Part shown: piece after piece, positions 1 through 5,568 of the stretch
Layout: each line of letters begins with the position of its first letter
Numbering within the stretch: the stretch's first letter is position 1
DNA from: Sphingobacteriia bacterium
GTDB lineage: Bacteria > Bacteroidota > Bacteroidia > Chitinophagales > Chitinophagaceae
DNA: 9,136 nucleotides
Reading direction: 5' to 3'
NCBI GenBank assembly: GCA_004294465.1
Contig: REAV01000013.1
Location: 1-9,136, forward strand
Position numbers and translations under genes: made by a program
The notes under the pieces: generated by a model
What the model was told of the DNA's origin: nothing
Seen by the model: the letters and a program-made list of their open reading frames with translations, nothing else
Databases searched by the model: none

Positions 1-27
1 TATCTCTTAATTCATATCTCTTAATTC
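1..27 (-). repeat. Heptamer tract A, 3' of the MFS gene (runs off the window edge)
   Basis: Read on the minus strand, this is GAATTAA, GAGATAT, GAATTAA, GAGATA: four consecutive heptamers fitting GA[A/G][A/T]TA[A/T], the last cut by the window start. The tract begins one base after the TAA stop of the transporter (29-31). The 15-mer AAGAATTAAGAGATA (minus strand, 15-29) recurs exactly at 1940-1954 and 7946-7960. It belongs to the same family as tracts B to E. I see no coding role. Confidence 0.85.
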
Positions 28-28
28 T

Positions 29-1363
29 TTAATGCCCTCCCGATTGCAATACAATTTCATCATCAATTGGTTTGGATTCTTTGATCAATAATGTTGCTCC
101 GCACGCAAGCAATAACAACACTCCTCCAAATACAATGGCTTTGCCTGGATCATTGTCTAAAAAATGATTTAACACAAATCCGAATGTGGTGGTTTGTAAA
201 ATCATTGGAATCACAATCATCATATTGATAATACCCATATACACTCCATATCTTTCTTTCGGAATATCATTCACAACCATTAAATAAGGAACACCCATCA
301 TACTTGCCCAAGCAATACCAAAACCAGTCATTGGAATAAACAATAAATATTTGTCTTCTATATAAGGGAATGCCAGTAATGCTAAGCCGGCCATTAATAA
401 ACAAATTATATGCACTTTTTTAGGACTGTATTTTTTGGTCATATACACTAAACCAAAAGCCGATAAAAATGTAATTACATTGTACCAGCCATTTACTAAT
501 CCTGCCCAGCCAACTGCTTCTTCGTATAAAGTTTTATTGGCTGATGGACTGGTTTTCCAAACTGATTGTGCAATACTTTTAGATGCGTTTTGCCAGTAGC
601 AGAAAAGGGCATACCACTGGAATAAATAGACCAATGCCAATTGCCACATTACTTTGGGCATATCAACAATAGCATGAGCAATTTCTAAAAATGGTTGAAA
701 TACACCTTTTTTATTGGAACGTAAAACAGCCAACTCTTCTTCAGTTGGAGGAATCTCCGGAGTTTTAGTAATGCTCCATAAAACTGAAGTGATTGAACAA
801 ATAGATCCTAAAAAGAATGACCCGAAAACCCAATAGGGGATTGCACCATGTTTTCCTGGAATGAATTTTTGAAAAATGAATAATGAAATGTTTGCCAGTG
901 TTATTCCAAGGCCTGTAAAAAAACTTTGTGTTAAAAAACCACTGGCGTGTTGTGAGGTTGGAAGTTTGTCTGCTATAAATGCTCTGTAAGGCTCCATAGC
1001 AGTATTATTGGCCGCATCTAAAATCCATAACAATCCTCCTGCCATCCATAAACTACTACTGAATGGATAAATGAATAAACACAAACTGCAGAATAGGGCC
1101 CCAATAAAAAAATAGGGTTTTCTTCTTCCCCAACGAGGATGCCAGGTTCGATCGCTCAACACGCCAATAATTGGTTGAATAAGCAAGCCAGTCATTGGAC
1201 CGGCTAAATTAAGCAGCGGAATTTGATCGGGTTGAGCCCCTAAGAAATCATAAATAGGATTTACAGCACTCTGCTGTAAGCCAAAACTGTATTGAATTCC
1301 AAAGAAACCTACGTTCATGTTGATGATCTGCATGAAACTCAGGCGAGGCTTTAATAAAGACAT
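29..1363 (-). CDS. MFS sugar transporter, SLC45/GPH-like (probable maltose/disaccharide uptake)
   Basis: A 444-residue polytopic inner-membrane protein with about 12 hydrophobic segments. Seen: after TM2, the loop at residues 69-84 carries D71-R72 and then RWGRRKPY (77-84). This is the cytoplasmic TM2-TM3 loop signature typical of SLC45/plant sucrose transporter-like and GPH-type MFS carriers. A polar central loop lies at about 200-235. Family knowledge: such proteins import disaccharides, often by proton symport, and in Bacteroidota they are often encoded with maltose phosphorylase, beta-phosphoglucomutase and a LacI-family regulator. Inference: maltose or another alpha-glucoside is the likeliest substrate, but the sequence does not prove it. 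A LacI-type palindrome lies 72 bp upstream of the start, which supports sugar control. Any operon partners downstream on this strand lie outside the window. The ATG at 1361-1363 gives a normal N-terminus, and the gene ends one base before heptamer tract A. Confidence 0.85.
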   Translation of the reverse strand: MSLLKPRLSFMQIINMNVGFFGIQYSFGLQQSAVNPIYDFLGAQPDQIPLLNLAGPMTGLLIQPIIGVLSDRTWHPRWGRRKPYFFIGALFCSLCLFIYPFSSSLWMAGGLLWILDAANNTAMEPYRAFIADKLPTSQHASGFLTQSFFTGLGITLANISLFIFQKFIPGKHGAIPYWVFGSFFLGSICSITSVLWSITKTPEIPPTEEELAVLRSNKKGVFQPFLEIAHAIVDMPKVMWQLALVYLFQWYALFCYWQNASKSIAQSVWKTSPSANKTLYEEAVGWAGLVNGWYNVITFLSAFGLVYMTKKYSPKKVHIICLLMAGLALLAFPYIEDKYLLFIPMTGFGIAWASMMGVPYLMVVNDIPKERYGVYMGIINMMIVIPMILQTTTFGFVLNHFLDNDPGKAIVFGGVLLLLACGATLLIKESKPIDDEIVLQSGGH

Positions 1364-1434
1364 ATGGCAATAGTTGGACTTTAAAAGTAGTGAAATGATT
1401 TTGAAGAAAGCAGTAGTTTAAATTCTTTATTCAT

Positions 1435-1448
1435 TGCAAACGATTGCA
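1435..1448. promoter_or_regulatory. Candidate LacI-family operator
   Basis: TGCAAACGATTGCA is a 14-bp near-perfect palindrome with a central CG: 12 of 14 bases are symmetric, and only the A/A pair flanking the CG breaks it. Central-CG even palindromes of this size are typical LacI/GalR-family operators. It sits between the divergent MFS transporter and the YcxB-like gene, 72 bp from the transporter start and 21 bp before the -7 box of the other gene. Control of the transporter by a LacI-type sugar regulator is inferred; no regulator gene is in the window. Confidence 0.45.
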
Positions 1449-1469
1449 GCCCTTTTACACGGAGAACCT

Positions 1470-1477
1470 TATTTTTG
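1470..1477 (+). promoter_or_regulatory. Bacteroidota -7 box for the YcxB-like gene
   Basis: TATTTTTG matches the Bacteroidota -7 consensus TAnnTTTG exactly and ends only 4 bases before the ATG at 1482. The transcript would therefore be leaderless or nearly so. The nearest upstream TTG (1444-1446) is 23 bp away, long for a -33 element, and it overlaps the candidate LacI operator. Confidence 0.5.
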
Positions 1478-1481
1478 CTGA

Positions 1482-1955
1482 ATGCAACACGCTTTTAGTT
1501 ATGATAAGAAAAAAGTGATTCAAGCTTTACGCTACCATTTTGTTCAAAGACCGGAATTGAGGATATTAATAGTATTGGTCAATGTATTCGCGATTGTAGC
1601 TGCTATTTTATTTTACACCAAAAAAATCAGGCCCGAGCCTTTTTTATTGGGCTCAATTATTTGGCTTATTTTGATGGCCACTTTCTGGTATTTCCTTCCC
1701 AATAGTATATATAAAAGGGCTGCCACATTTAAAGATCATTTCACCATTTATTTAAATGATGAAGGTGTGCATTTAGAAAATGAACGTGGCGCATCGCAAT
1801 GGAATTGGAAACAATTCACCCATTATTTTGAAAGTCCACATTTTATTCATTTGTATTTCGATTCTAAATCTTTTTTTATTGTACCCAAAGATGGAATGAC
1901 GGAAGAGATGAAGCATGAATTGAGAGGCTTGCTTAAATTAAGAATTAAGAGATAA
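1482..1955 (+). CDS. YcxB-like membrane protein
   Basis: A small 157-residue protein. Seen: a short cytoplasmic N-terminus with basic residues, two adjacent transmembrane helices at about 27-45 and 53-72, then a soluble C-terminal domain of about 80 residues rich in aromatic and beta-strand-like stretches (HFTIYLNDEGVHLENE, then GASQWNWKQFTHYFES). This layout and the 'W-x-W-xx-F/I' region resemble the YcxB-like domain found in many poorly characterised bacterial proteins. No catalytic residues are evident and the molecular function is unknown. The gene diverges from the transporter. Its last residues (RIKR) and its stop codon are encoded inside heptamer tract B, so the tract appears to set the C-terminus. 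The start is supported by the -7 box just upstream. The family call is moderately sure; no function can be given. Confidence 0.65.
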   Translation: MQHAFSYDKKKVIQALRYHFVQRPELRILIVLVNVFAIVAAILFYTKKIRPEPFLLGSIIWLILMATFWYFLPNSIYKRAATFKDHFTIYLNDEGVHLENERGASQWNWKQFTHYFESPHFIHLYFDSKSFFIVPKDGMTEEMKHELRGLLKLRIKR

Positions 1956-2074
1956 AAGATAAGAGATAAAAGATAAGAGATAAAAGATAAGAGATAAAAG
2001 ATAAGAGATAAAAGATAAAAGATAAGAGATAAAAGATAAGAGATAAAAGATAAGAGATATAAGATATAAGATAC
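1942..2074 (+). repeat. Heptamer tract B: 19 in-phase units
   Basis: Nineteen heptamers run in unbroken phase: one GAATTAA, five GAGATAA-AAGATAA pairs, one extra AAGATAA (2019-2025), two more pairs, then GAGATAT, AAGATAT and AAGATAC. The main body is thus a 14-bp tandem repeat made of two related 7-mers. The tract starts inside the end of the YcxB-like gene, whose TAA stop is the end of the second heptamer (1953-1955). TAA recurs every 7 bp, so all three forward frames are closed. Perfect inner copies flanked by decayed end copies suggest slippage expansion. Confidence 0.95.
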
Positions 2075-2159
2075 AAGAGTTTTGTAATTGGGTGTTTTAA
2101 TTTCAAAATTAGGGTATAACTACTTGTTTATTTCTTTGAAAGAAATACATCTTTATTGA

Positions 2160-2522
2160 ATGAGTAAAGACAGTATACTTGCTGAAAAATGTTTTTTATT
2201 TGCCAAATCAATCATTTTATTTCATACAGTTTTTATTAAACGGCACACAGTTTTGTATGATATAAGTATTCAATTACTTAAAGCTGGGACATCTGTAGGG
2301 GCGAATGTAGAAGAAGCTATAGGTGCATATAGTAGAAAAGAGTTTGGCTCAAAACTTTCAATAGCAAATAAAGAAATTCGAGAAACTATATACTGGCTTA
2401 AATTGATTAAAGAGACTGTTTCTGAAACAGATCAAAACCTCGAGAATTTAATATTGAAAGCAGATGAAATCAAAAGAATACTTACTTCTACACTAATAAC
2501 ATTAAAAAGAAACTTAGCATAA
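2160..2522 (+). CDS. Four-helix-bundle protein, 23S rRNA intervening-sequence (IVP) / Avd-like family
   Basis: A 120-residue, almost entirely helical protein. Seen: LLKAGTSVGANVEEAIGAYS (39-58), then RKEFGSKLSIANKEIRETIYWLKLI (59-83), matching the family signature 'S-x-GAN-x-x-EA ... EF-x-x-KL-x-IA-x-KE-x-x-ET-x-YWL'. Length is normal for the family. Family knowledge: relatives are encoded in intervening sequences of bacterial 23S rRNA genes, as free-standing genes, and as the accessory Avd protein of diversity-generating retroelements; they form basic oligomeric four-helix bundles thought to bind nucleic acid. Here the gene is free-standing, with no reverse transcriptase, variable repeat or rRNA nearby. 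It lies between heptamer tracts B and C, which are inverted to each other. An odd palindrome, TTTCTTT-G-AAAGAAA, lies at 2131-2145, 14 bases before the ATG. Family assignment is firm; the cellular role is unknown. Confidence 0.88.
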   Translation: MSKDSILAEKCFLFAKSIILFHTVFIKRHTVLYDISIQLLKAGTSVGANVEEAIGAYSRKEFGSKLSIANKEIRETIYWLKLIKETVSETDQNLENLILKADEIKRILTSTLITLKRNLA

Positions 2523-2539
2523 TATACATCTCAAGTCGA

Positions 2540-2581
2540 ATATCTTATATCTCATAATTCATATCTCATATCTCATAACTC
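2540..2581 (-). repeat. Heptamer tract C, at the 3' end of the GNAT gene
   Basis: Read on the minus strand: GAGTTAT, GAGATAT, GAGATAT, GAATTAT, GAGATAT, AAGATAT, six in-phase units. A degenerate in-phase unit, GAGATGT, lies further on at 2526-2532. The first heptamer encodes the last two residues (E-L) and the first base of the TGA stop of the acetyltransferase. The stretch 2540-2553 is an exact 14-bp inverted repeat of 2054-2067 in tract B, so the two tracts bracket the four-helix-bundle gene. Confidence 0.9.
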
Positions 2582-3007
2582 CTTCTCCATAATTACATGT
2601 TGAATCGTCAATTCAATAAACGGTTCACCGGTTACAGTGTAACCTAATTTTTCAAAAAATGGAATTGAACTCAAGCGAGCATGCATAATTATTTTTTGGT
2701 ATCTTCTATCTCTGGCAACGTTTTCGGCAAAAAGCATCATTACTCTGCCGATGCCTTTACCTTGTAAGCCAGATAACACAGCCATTTGTCTTAATCGAAC
2801 TTCTTTTTTGGAATTTTCAACGAGCATACAACAACCCTCTAGTACATCATCATCAAAACAGCCCAATAAAATATTGTGTTCTTCTTTTTCTAATTCCTCC
2901 CTACTAAAATCCAACCCTAATGGTTTACGCAACATTTGGTACCTTAATACTAACATTTGTTCGTATTCCTTGGAGCCATATTGAATCATTTTTAAGGCCA
3001 TTGGCAA
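2573..3007 (-). CDS. GNAT-family N-acetyltransferase
   Basis: A 144-residue single-domain protein expected to transfer an acetyl group from acetyl-CoA to an amine or amino group; the substrate is unknown. Seen: RLRQMAVLSGLQGKGIGRVM (92-111) contains the beta4 strand and the acetyl-CoA pyrophosphate loop Q-G-K-G-I-G-R of GNAT motif A. It is followed by helix alpha3 and the motif B region, with IIMHARLSSIPFFEKLGYTV and a typical 'F-F-E-K-L-G-Y' turn. The size is normal for a stand-alone GNAT domain. The protein resembles the ElaA/YjcF type more than ribosomal RimI enzymes, but I cannot fix the subgroup. Start choice is uncertain: Met3 and Met7 are also possible, and Met7 (MIQYGSKEYEQ) would be a natural domain start. 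The gene diverges from acpP across 176 bp, and its last two residues and stop codon fall in heptamer tract C. Confidence 0.85.
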   Translation of the reverse strand: MPMALKMIQYGSKEYEQMLVLRYQMLRKPLGLDFSREELEKEEHNILLGCFDDDVLEGCCMLVENSKKEVRLRQMAVLSGLQGKGIGRVMMLFAENVARDRRYQKIIMHARLSSIPFFEKLGYTVTGEPFIELTIQHVIMEKEL

Positions 3008-3130
3008 AAAATCGAGGTTGTTGGATGTCTAATATAACCATCATTTTTAAAAAAAAGGCTAAAAAAGCCGAATAATTGGGTTTTTTAAGCACATTCCTAC
3101 ATACTGTGGAAACAAAAATGCCATATTGTA

Positions 3131-3159
3131 TTGCTTATATCGCAAAATGTATATTTTTG
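3131..3159 (+). promoter_or_regulatory. acpP promoter
   Basis: The -7 element TATTTTTG (3152-3159) fits TAnnTTTG exactly. A -33 TTG lies at 3131-3133, with an 18-bp spacer. Transcription would start near 3165, leaving a short AT-rich leader of about 20 bases before the ATG at 3184. This is the best two-part promoter match in the window, as expected for a highly expressed carrier-protein gene, and probably also serves fabF and rnc. Confidence 0.65.
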
Positions 3160-3183
3160 CCGCAGTAATCAAAAACTTTTACA

Positions 3184-3420
3184 ATGTCAGACATCGCTAC
3201 AAGAGTAAAGAAAATTATCGTTGACAAATTAGGTGTGGATGAAGCAGAAGTAACTAATGAAGCTTCTTTTACCAACGACCTAGGTGCAGATTCTTTAGAT
3301 ACCGTTGAGTTAATCATGGAATTCGAAAAAGAATTTAACATTTCTATTCCTGATGAGCAGGCTGAAACCATCACCACTGTTGGACAAGCGGTTGCTTATT
3401 TAGAGGAACACGCTAAGTAA
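3184..3420 (+). CDS. acpP: Acyl carrier protein
   Basis: A 78-residue acidic protein that carries growing fatty acyl chains on a 4'-phosphopantetheine arm in type II fatty acid synthesis in the cytoplasm. Seen: the attachment motif [16 protein letters not shown] with Ser37 as the modified serine, an N-terminal helix ending in [11 protein letters not shown], and the C-terminal helix [14 protein letters not shown]. Length and acidity are typical of AcpP. It is followed by fabF, the classic acpP-fabF pairing, with rnc next. The start is fixed by the conserved N-terminus and the promoter just upstream. An 85-bp gap with a stem-loop separates it from fabF, which may let acpP be expressed more strongly than the downstream genes. 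Confidence 0.97.
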   Translation: MSDIATRVKKIIVDKLGVDEAEVTNEASFTNDLGADSLDTVELIMEFEKEFNISIPDEQAETITTVGQAVAYLEEHAK

Positions 3421-3443
3421 GATAGACACAACTAGGAATAATT

Positions 3444-3484
3444 AATCCGCCTTCTTGCGGCCCTACAGCCTCGAAAGGCGGATT
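3444..3484 (+). promoter_or_regulatory. Intercistronic stem-loop between acpP and fabF
   Basis: AATCCGCCTT (3444-3453) and AAGGCGGATT (3475-3484) form a perfect 10-bp stem with a 21-base loop that can hold a small inner 3-bp stem (GGC 3459-3461 / GCC 3468-3470). No T-run follows (the next bases are CACTTTTAA), so it is a poor intrinsic terminator. It is GC-richer than its surroundings. It may act as an attenuator, or as an mRNA-stability or processing site that adjusts AcpP relative to FabF; RNase III, encoded two genes downstream, cleaves such stems in other systems, though this one is short. Confidence 0.6.
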
Positions 3485-3505
3485 CACTTTTAACAGAACC
3501 CTTTT

Positions 3506-4759
3506 ATGCAATTGAAAAGAGTAGTCGTTACAGGTATTGGAGCATTGACTCCCATTGGCAATAATCTCAATGATTATTGGAATGGGTTAATTAATGGTGT
3601 TCCTGGTGCTGCGCCTATAACCTTATTTGATGCAAGCAAGTTTAAAACAAGATTTGCATGTGAAGTGAAAGGGTTTGATCCTACTCAATTTATGGAGCGC
3701 AAAGAAGCTCGTAAGTTGGACCGATTTGCTCAATTGGCCTTGGTAGCAAGTGATATGGCTGTAATTGATGCTCAACTTGACAATGAAAGAATCGATAAAG
3801 ACCGTGTTGGCGTAATTTTCGCCAGTGGTATTGGTGGGTTAACTACTTTTCAAGAAGAAGTCATCAATTTTGCGAATGGAGATGGAACTCCACGTTTCAA
3901 TCCTTTCTTCATTCCAAAAATGATATTGGATATTGCCGCAGGGCAAATTTCTATGCGCCATGGATTTAGAGGTCCCAATTTTGCAGTGGTTAGTGCCTGT
4001 GCATCAAGCACCAATGGCATCATTGCTGCAGCAGATACCATTCGATTGGGTAAAGCGGATATTATTATTAGTGGTGGATCTGAAGCCGTAATCAGCGAAG
4101 CTGGAGTTGGTGGATTCAATGCCATGAAAGCCATGAGTGAACGAAATGATGATCCTGAAACTGCAAGCCGTCCTTATGACAAAAACAGAGATGGTTTTGT
4201 TATGGGAGAAGCAGCAGGCGTAGTTGTTTTAGAAGAATATGAACATGCTATTAAACGTGGTGCAAAAATTTATTGCGAAATAGCAGGAGGTGGTGCATCT
4301 GCTGATGCATACCATTTAACTGCTCCTCATCCTGATGGATTAGGTGCAAGAAATGTGATGATTGCTGCATTGAAAGATGCAGGAATGCGCCCCGATGAAA
4401 TCGATTATATCAATACACATGGAACATCCACTCCTTTAGGAGATGGTGCAGAAGCAAAAGCAATCACTGAAGTTTTTGGTGATCATGCTTACCAATTAAA
4501 TATCAGTGCAACAAAATCAATGACAGGTCATTGTTTAGGTGCTGCTGGAGTAATTGAAGCAATTGCTTGTATCCAAAGCGTTATACATGATATTGTTCCC
4601 CCAACAATCAATCATTTTACAGACGATCCGGAATTAGATCCAAAATTGAATTTTACATTCAATAAAGCACAACAAAGAACAGTGAGAGCGGCATTGAGTA
4701 ATACATTTGGATTTGGCGGACACAATGCTTGTGTAATTGTAAAGAAATACGTAGCCTAG
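3506..4759 (+). CDS. fabF: 3-oxoacyl-[acyl-carrier-protein] synthase II
   Basis: A 417-residue condensing enzyme that elongates acyl-ACP with malonyl-ACP, releasing CO2, in type II fatty acid synthesis. Seen: the full thiolase-fold KAS sequence from RVVVTGIGALTPIGN at the N-terminus to SNTFGFGGHNACVIVKKY at the C-terminus. The Cys-His-His catalytic set is intact: Cys165 in VVSACASS, His305 in NTHGTSTPLGD and His342 in MTGHCLGAAG. The second motif SRPYDKNRDGFVMGEAAG (221-238) is also conserved. Length is typical for FabF, and the context after acpP and before rnc favours FabF over FabB. The start has no Shine-Dalgarno sequence, as usual for the phylum. It ends 18 bp before rnc and is probably cotranscribed with it. 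Confidence 0.97.
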   Translation: MQLKRVVVTGIGALTPIGNNLNDYWNGLINGVPGAAPITLFDASKFKTRFACEVKGFDPTQFMERKEARKLDRFAQLALVASDMAVIDAQLDNERIDKDRVGVIFASGIGGLTTFQEEVINFANGDGTPRFNPFFIPKMILDIAAGQISMRHGFRGPNFAVVSACASSTNGIIAAADTIRLGKADIIISGGSEAVISEAGVGGFNAMKAMSERNDDPETASRPYDKNRDGFVMGEAAGVVVLEEYEHAIKRGAKIYCEIAGGGASADAYHLTAPHPDGLGARNVMIAALKDAGMRPDEIDYINTHGTSTPLGDGAEAKAITEVFGDHAYQLNISATKSMTGHCLGAAGVIEAIACIQSVIHDIVPPTINHFTDDPELDPKLNFTFNKAQQRTVRAALSNTFGFGGHNACVIVKKYVA

Positions 4760-4777
4760 AAACAGCTTTCATATATA

Positions 4778-5485
4778 GTGCAATTTTTCAAAAACTTGTT
4801 TTCATTTAAATCAACTTCTGCTTTTGATCAGCAGATCATTGATATGTTGGGGATACGTCCTGGCAATATTCAGTTGTACCGCAATGCACTGAGTCATCGA
4901 TCTGTGAAAGAAACACCCGATGAAAACAATGAACGTTTAGAGTTTTTGGGAGATGCTGTATTGAGTGCAATTGTTGCAGATTATTTATTCAAGCGATATC
5001 CCTATAAAGGAGAAGGTTTTTTGACCGAAATGCGCAGTAAAATGGTGAATCGGCAACAGCTCAATGATATCGCGCTCAAAATGGGATTGCGTAAATTAAC
5101 TTTCTACAATAAGTTCGACAATGCATTGAAAGGAAGTCAGATTTTCGGCAATACGCTGGAAGCCTTGATAGGAGCGGTTTATCTCGATAAGGGTTATGAT
5201 AAAACAAAAACCTGGATACTCAAGCAAATCATTATTCCGCATTTATTTTTAGAAGATCTGGAGTTGATAGACATCAACCTAAAAAATAAATTAATTGGAT
5301 GGGCCAATAAAAATGGCAAGACCATCACTTTCGATTTAGCAGAAGAAAAATTAGAAGGCAATCGCCGAATTTTCACCATGAACGCTGTTTTAGATGGCGA
5401 AATTTTTGCACAAGGCAAAGCCGGCAATAAAAAAGATGCCAGCCAGGTTGCTGCACAAATAGCTGTGGAAAAATTAGGGCTTTAA
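4778..5485 (+). CDS. rnc: Ribonuclease III
   Basis: A 235-residue double-strand-specific endoribonuclease that processes rRNA precursors and structured mRNAs as a homodimer with Mg2+. Seen: the signature NERLEFLGDAVLS (51-63) with Glu52, Glu55 and Asp59, the helix FLTEMRSKMVNRQQL (81-95), and the second metal-binding segment FGNTLEALIGAVYLDKGY with Glu128. A C-terminal dsRNA-binding domain spans about 166-234 and ends in KKDASQVAAQIAVEKLGL. Asn125 occupies the place of E. coli Asp114; I recall Asn here in other Bacteroidota enzymes, so it may be a lineage variant and not a defect. The start is GTG, 18 bp after fabF, and no better ATG lies upstream of the conserved region. It is the third gene of the acpP-fabF-rnc block. 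Confidence 0.95.
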   Translation: MQFFKNLFSFKSTSAFDQQIIDMLGIRPGNIQLYRNALSHRSVKETPDENNERLEFLGDAVLSAIVADYLFKRYPYKGEGFLTEMRSKMVNRQQLNDIALKMGLRKLTFYNKFDNALKGSQIFGNTLEALIGAVYLDKGYDKTKTWILKQIIIPHLFLEDLELIDINLKNKLIGWANKNGKTITFDLAEEKLEGNRRIFTMNAVLDGEIFAQGKAGNKKDASQVAAQIAVEKLGL

Positions 5486-5518
5486 ATCTACCATCAACTG
5501 TTATTTCCCCGTTCATTT

Positions 5519-5533
5519 ATGGTATTTATACCT
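5519..5533. promoter_or_regulatory. Inverted repeat upstream of the ORF6N gene
   Basis: GGTAT-TT-ATACC (5521-5532) is a perfect 5-bp-arm inverted repeat placed just upstream of where a -33 element would fall for the -7 box at 5557-5564. Its left half with flank, ATGGTAT (5519-5525), is identical to the outer half of the palindrome inside the same gene (5779-5785), and ATACC is shared on the right. Because ORF6N proteins are putative DNA-binding proteins, both could be binding sites for the gene's own product; this is inference. Confidence 0.3.
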
Positions 5534-5556
5534 ATTAATTTCTCCTATCTAGGTTT

Positions 5557-5564
5557 TAAGTTTG
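5557..5564 (+). promoter_or_regulatory. Bacteroidota -7 box for the ORF6N gene
   Basis: TAAGTTTG matches TAnnTTTG exactly and ends 4 bases before the ATG at 5569, so transcription would begin close to the start codon and give a leaderless or near-leaderless mRNA. No clear TTG lies at the expected -33 distance. It implies the gene is transcribed separately from rnc. Confidence 0.45.
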
Positions 5565-5568
5565 TCTG

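Noticed and set aside
1942..2074. CRISPR array
   Set aside because: The repeats are contiguous 7-mers with no unique spacers of constant length.
2131..2145. TTTCTTT-G-AAAGAAA palindrome before the four-helix gene as an operator or -7 box
   Set aside because: It is low-complexity A/T-rich sequence; TTTCTTTG misses the TA of the -7 consensus, and no regulator is indicated.
2160..2522. Diversity-generating retroelement, because the gene belongs to the Avd-like family
   Set aside because: No reverse transcriptase, no template/variable repeat pair and no target gene are present in the flanks.
3057..3070. Short hairpin GGCT-N5/6-AGCC followed by a T-run at about 3081
   Set aside because: The stem is only 4 bp and lies between two divergent genes, where no transcript needs terminating.
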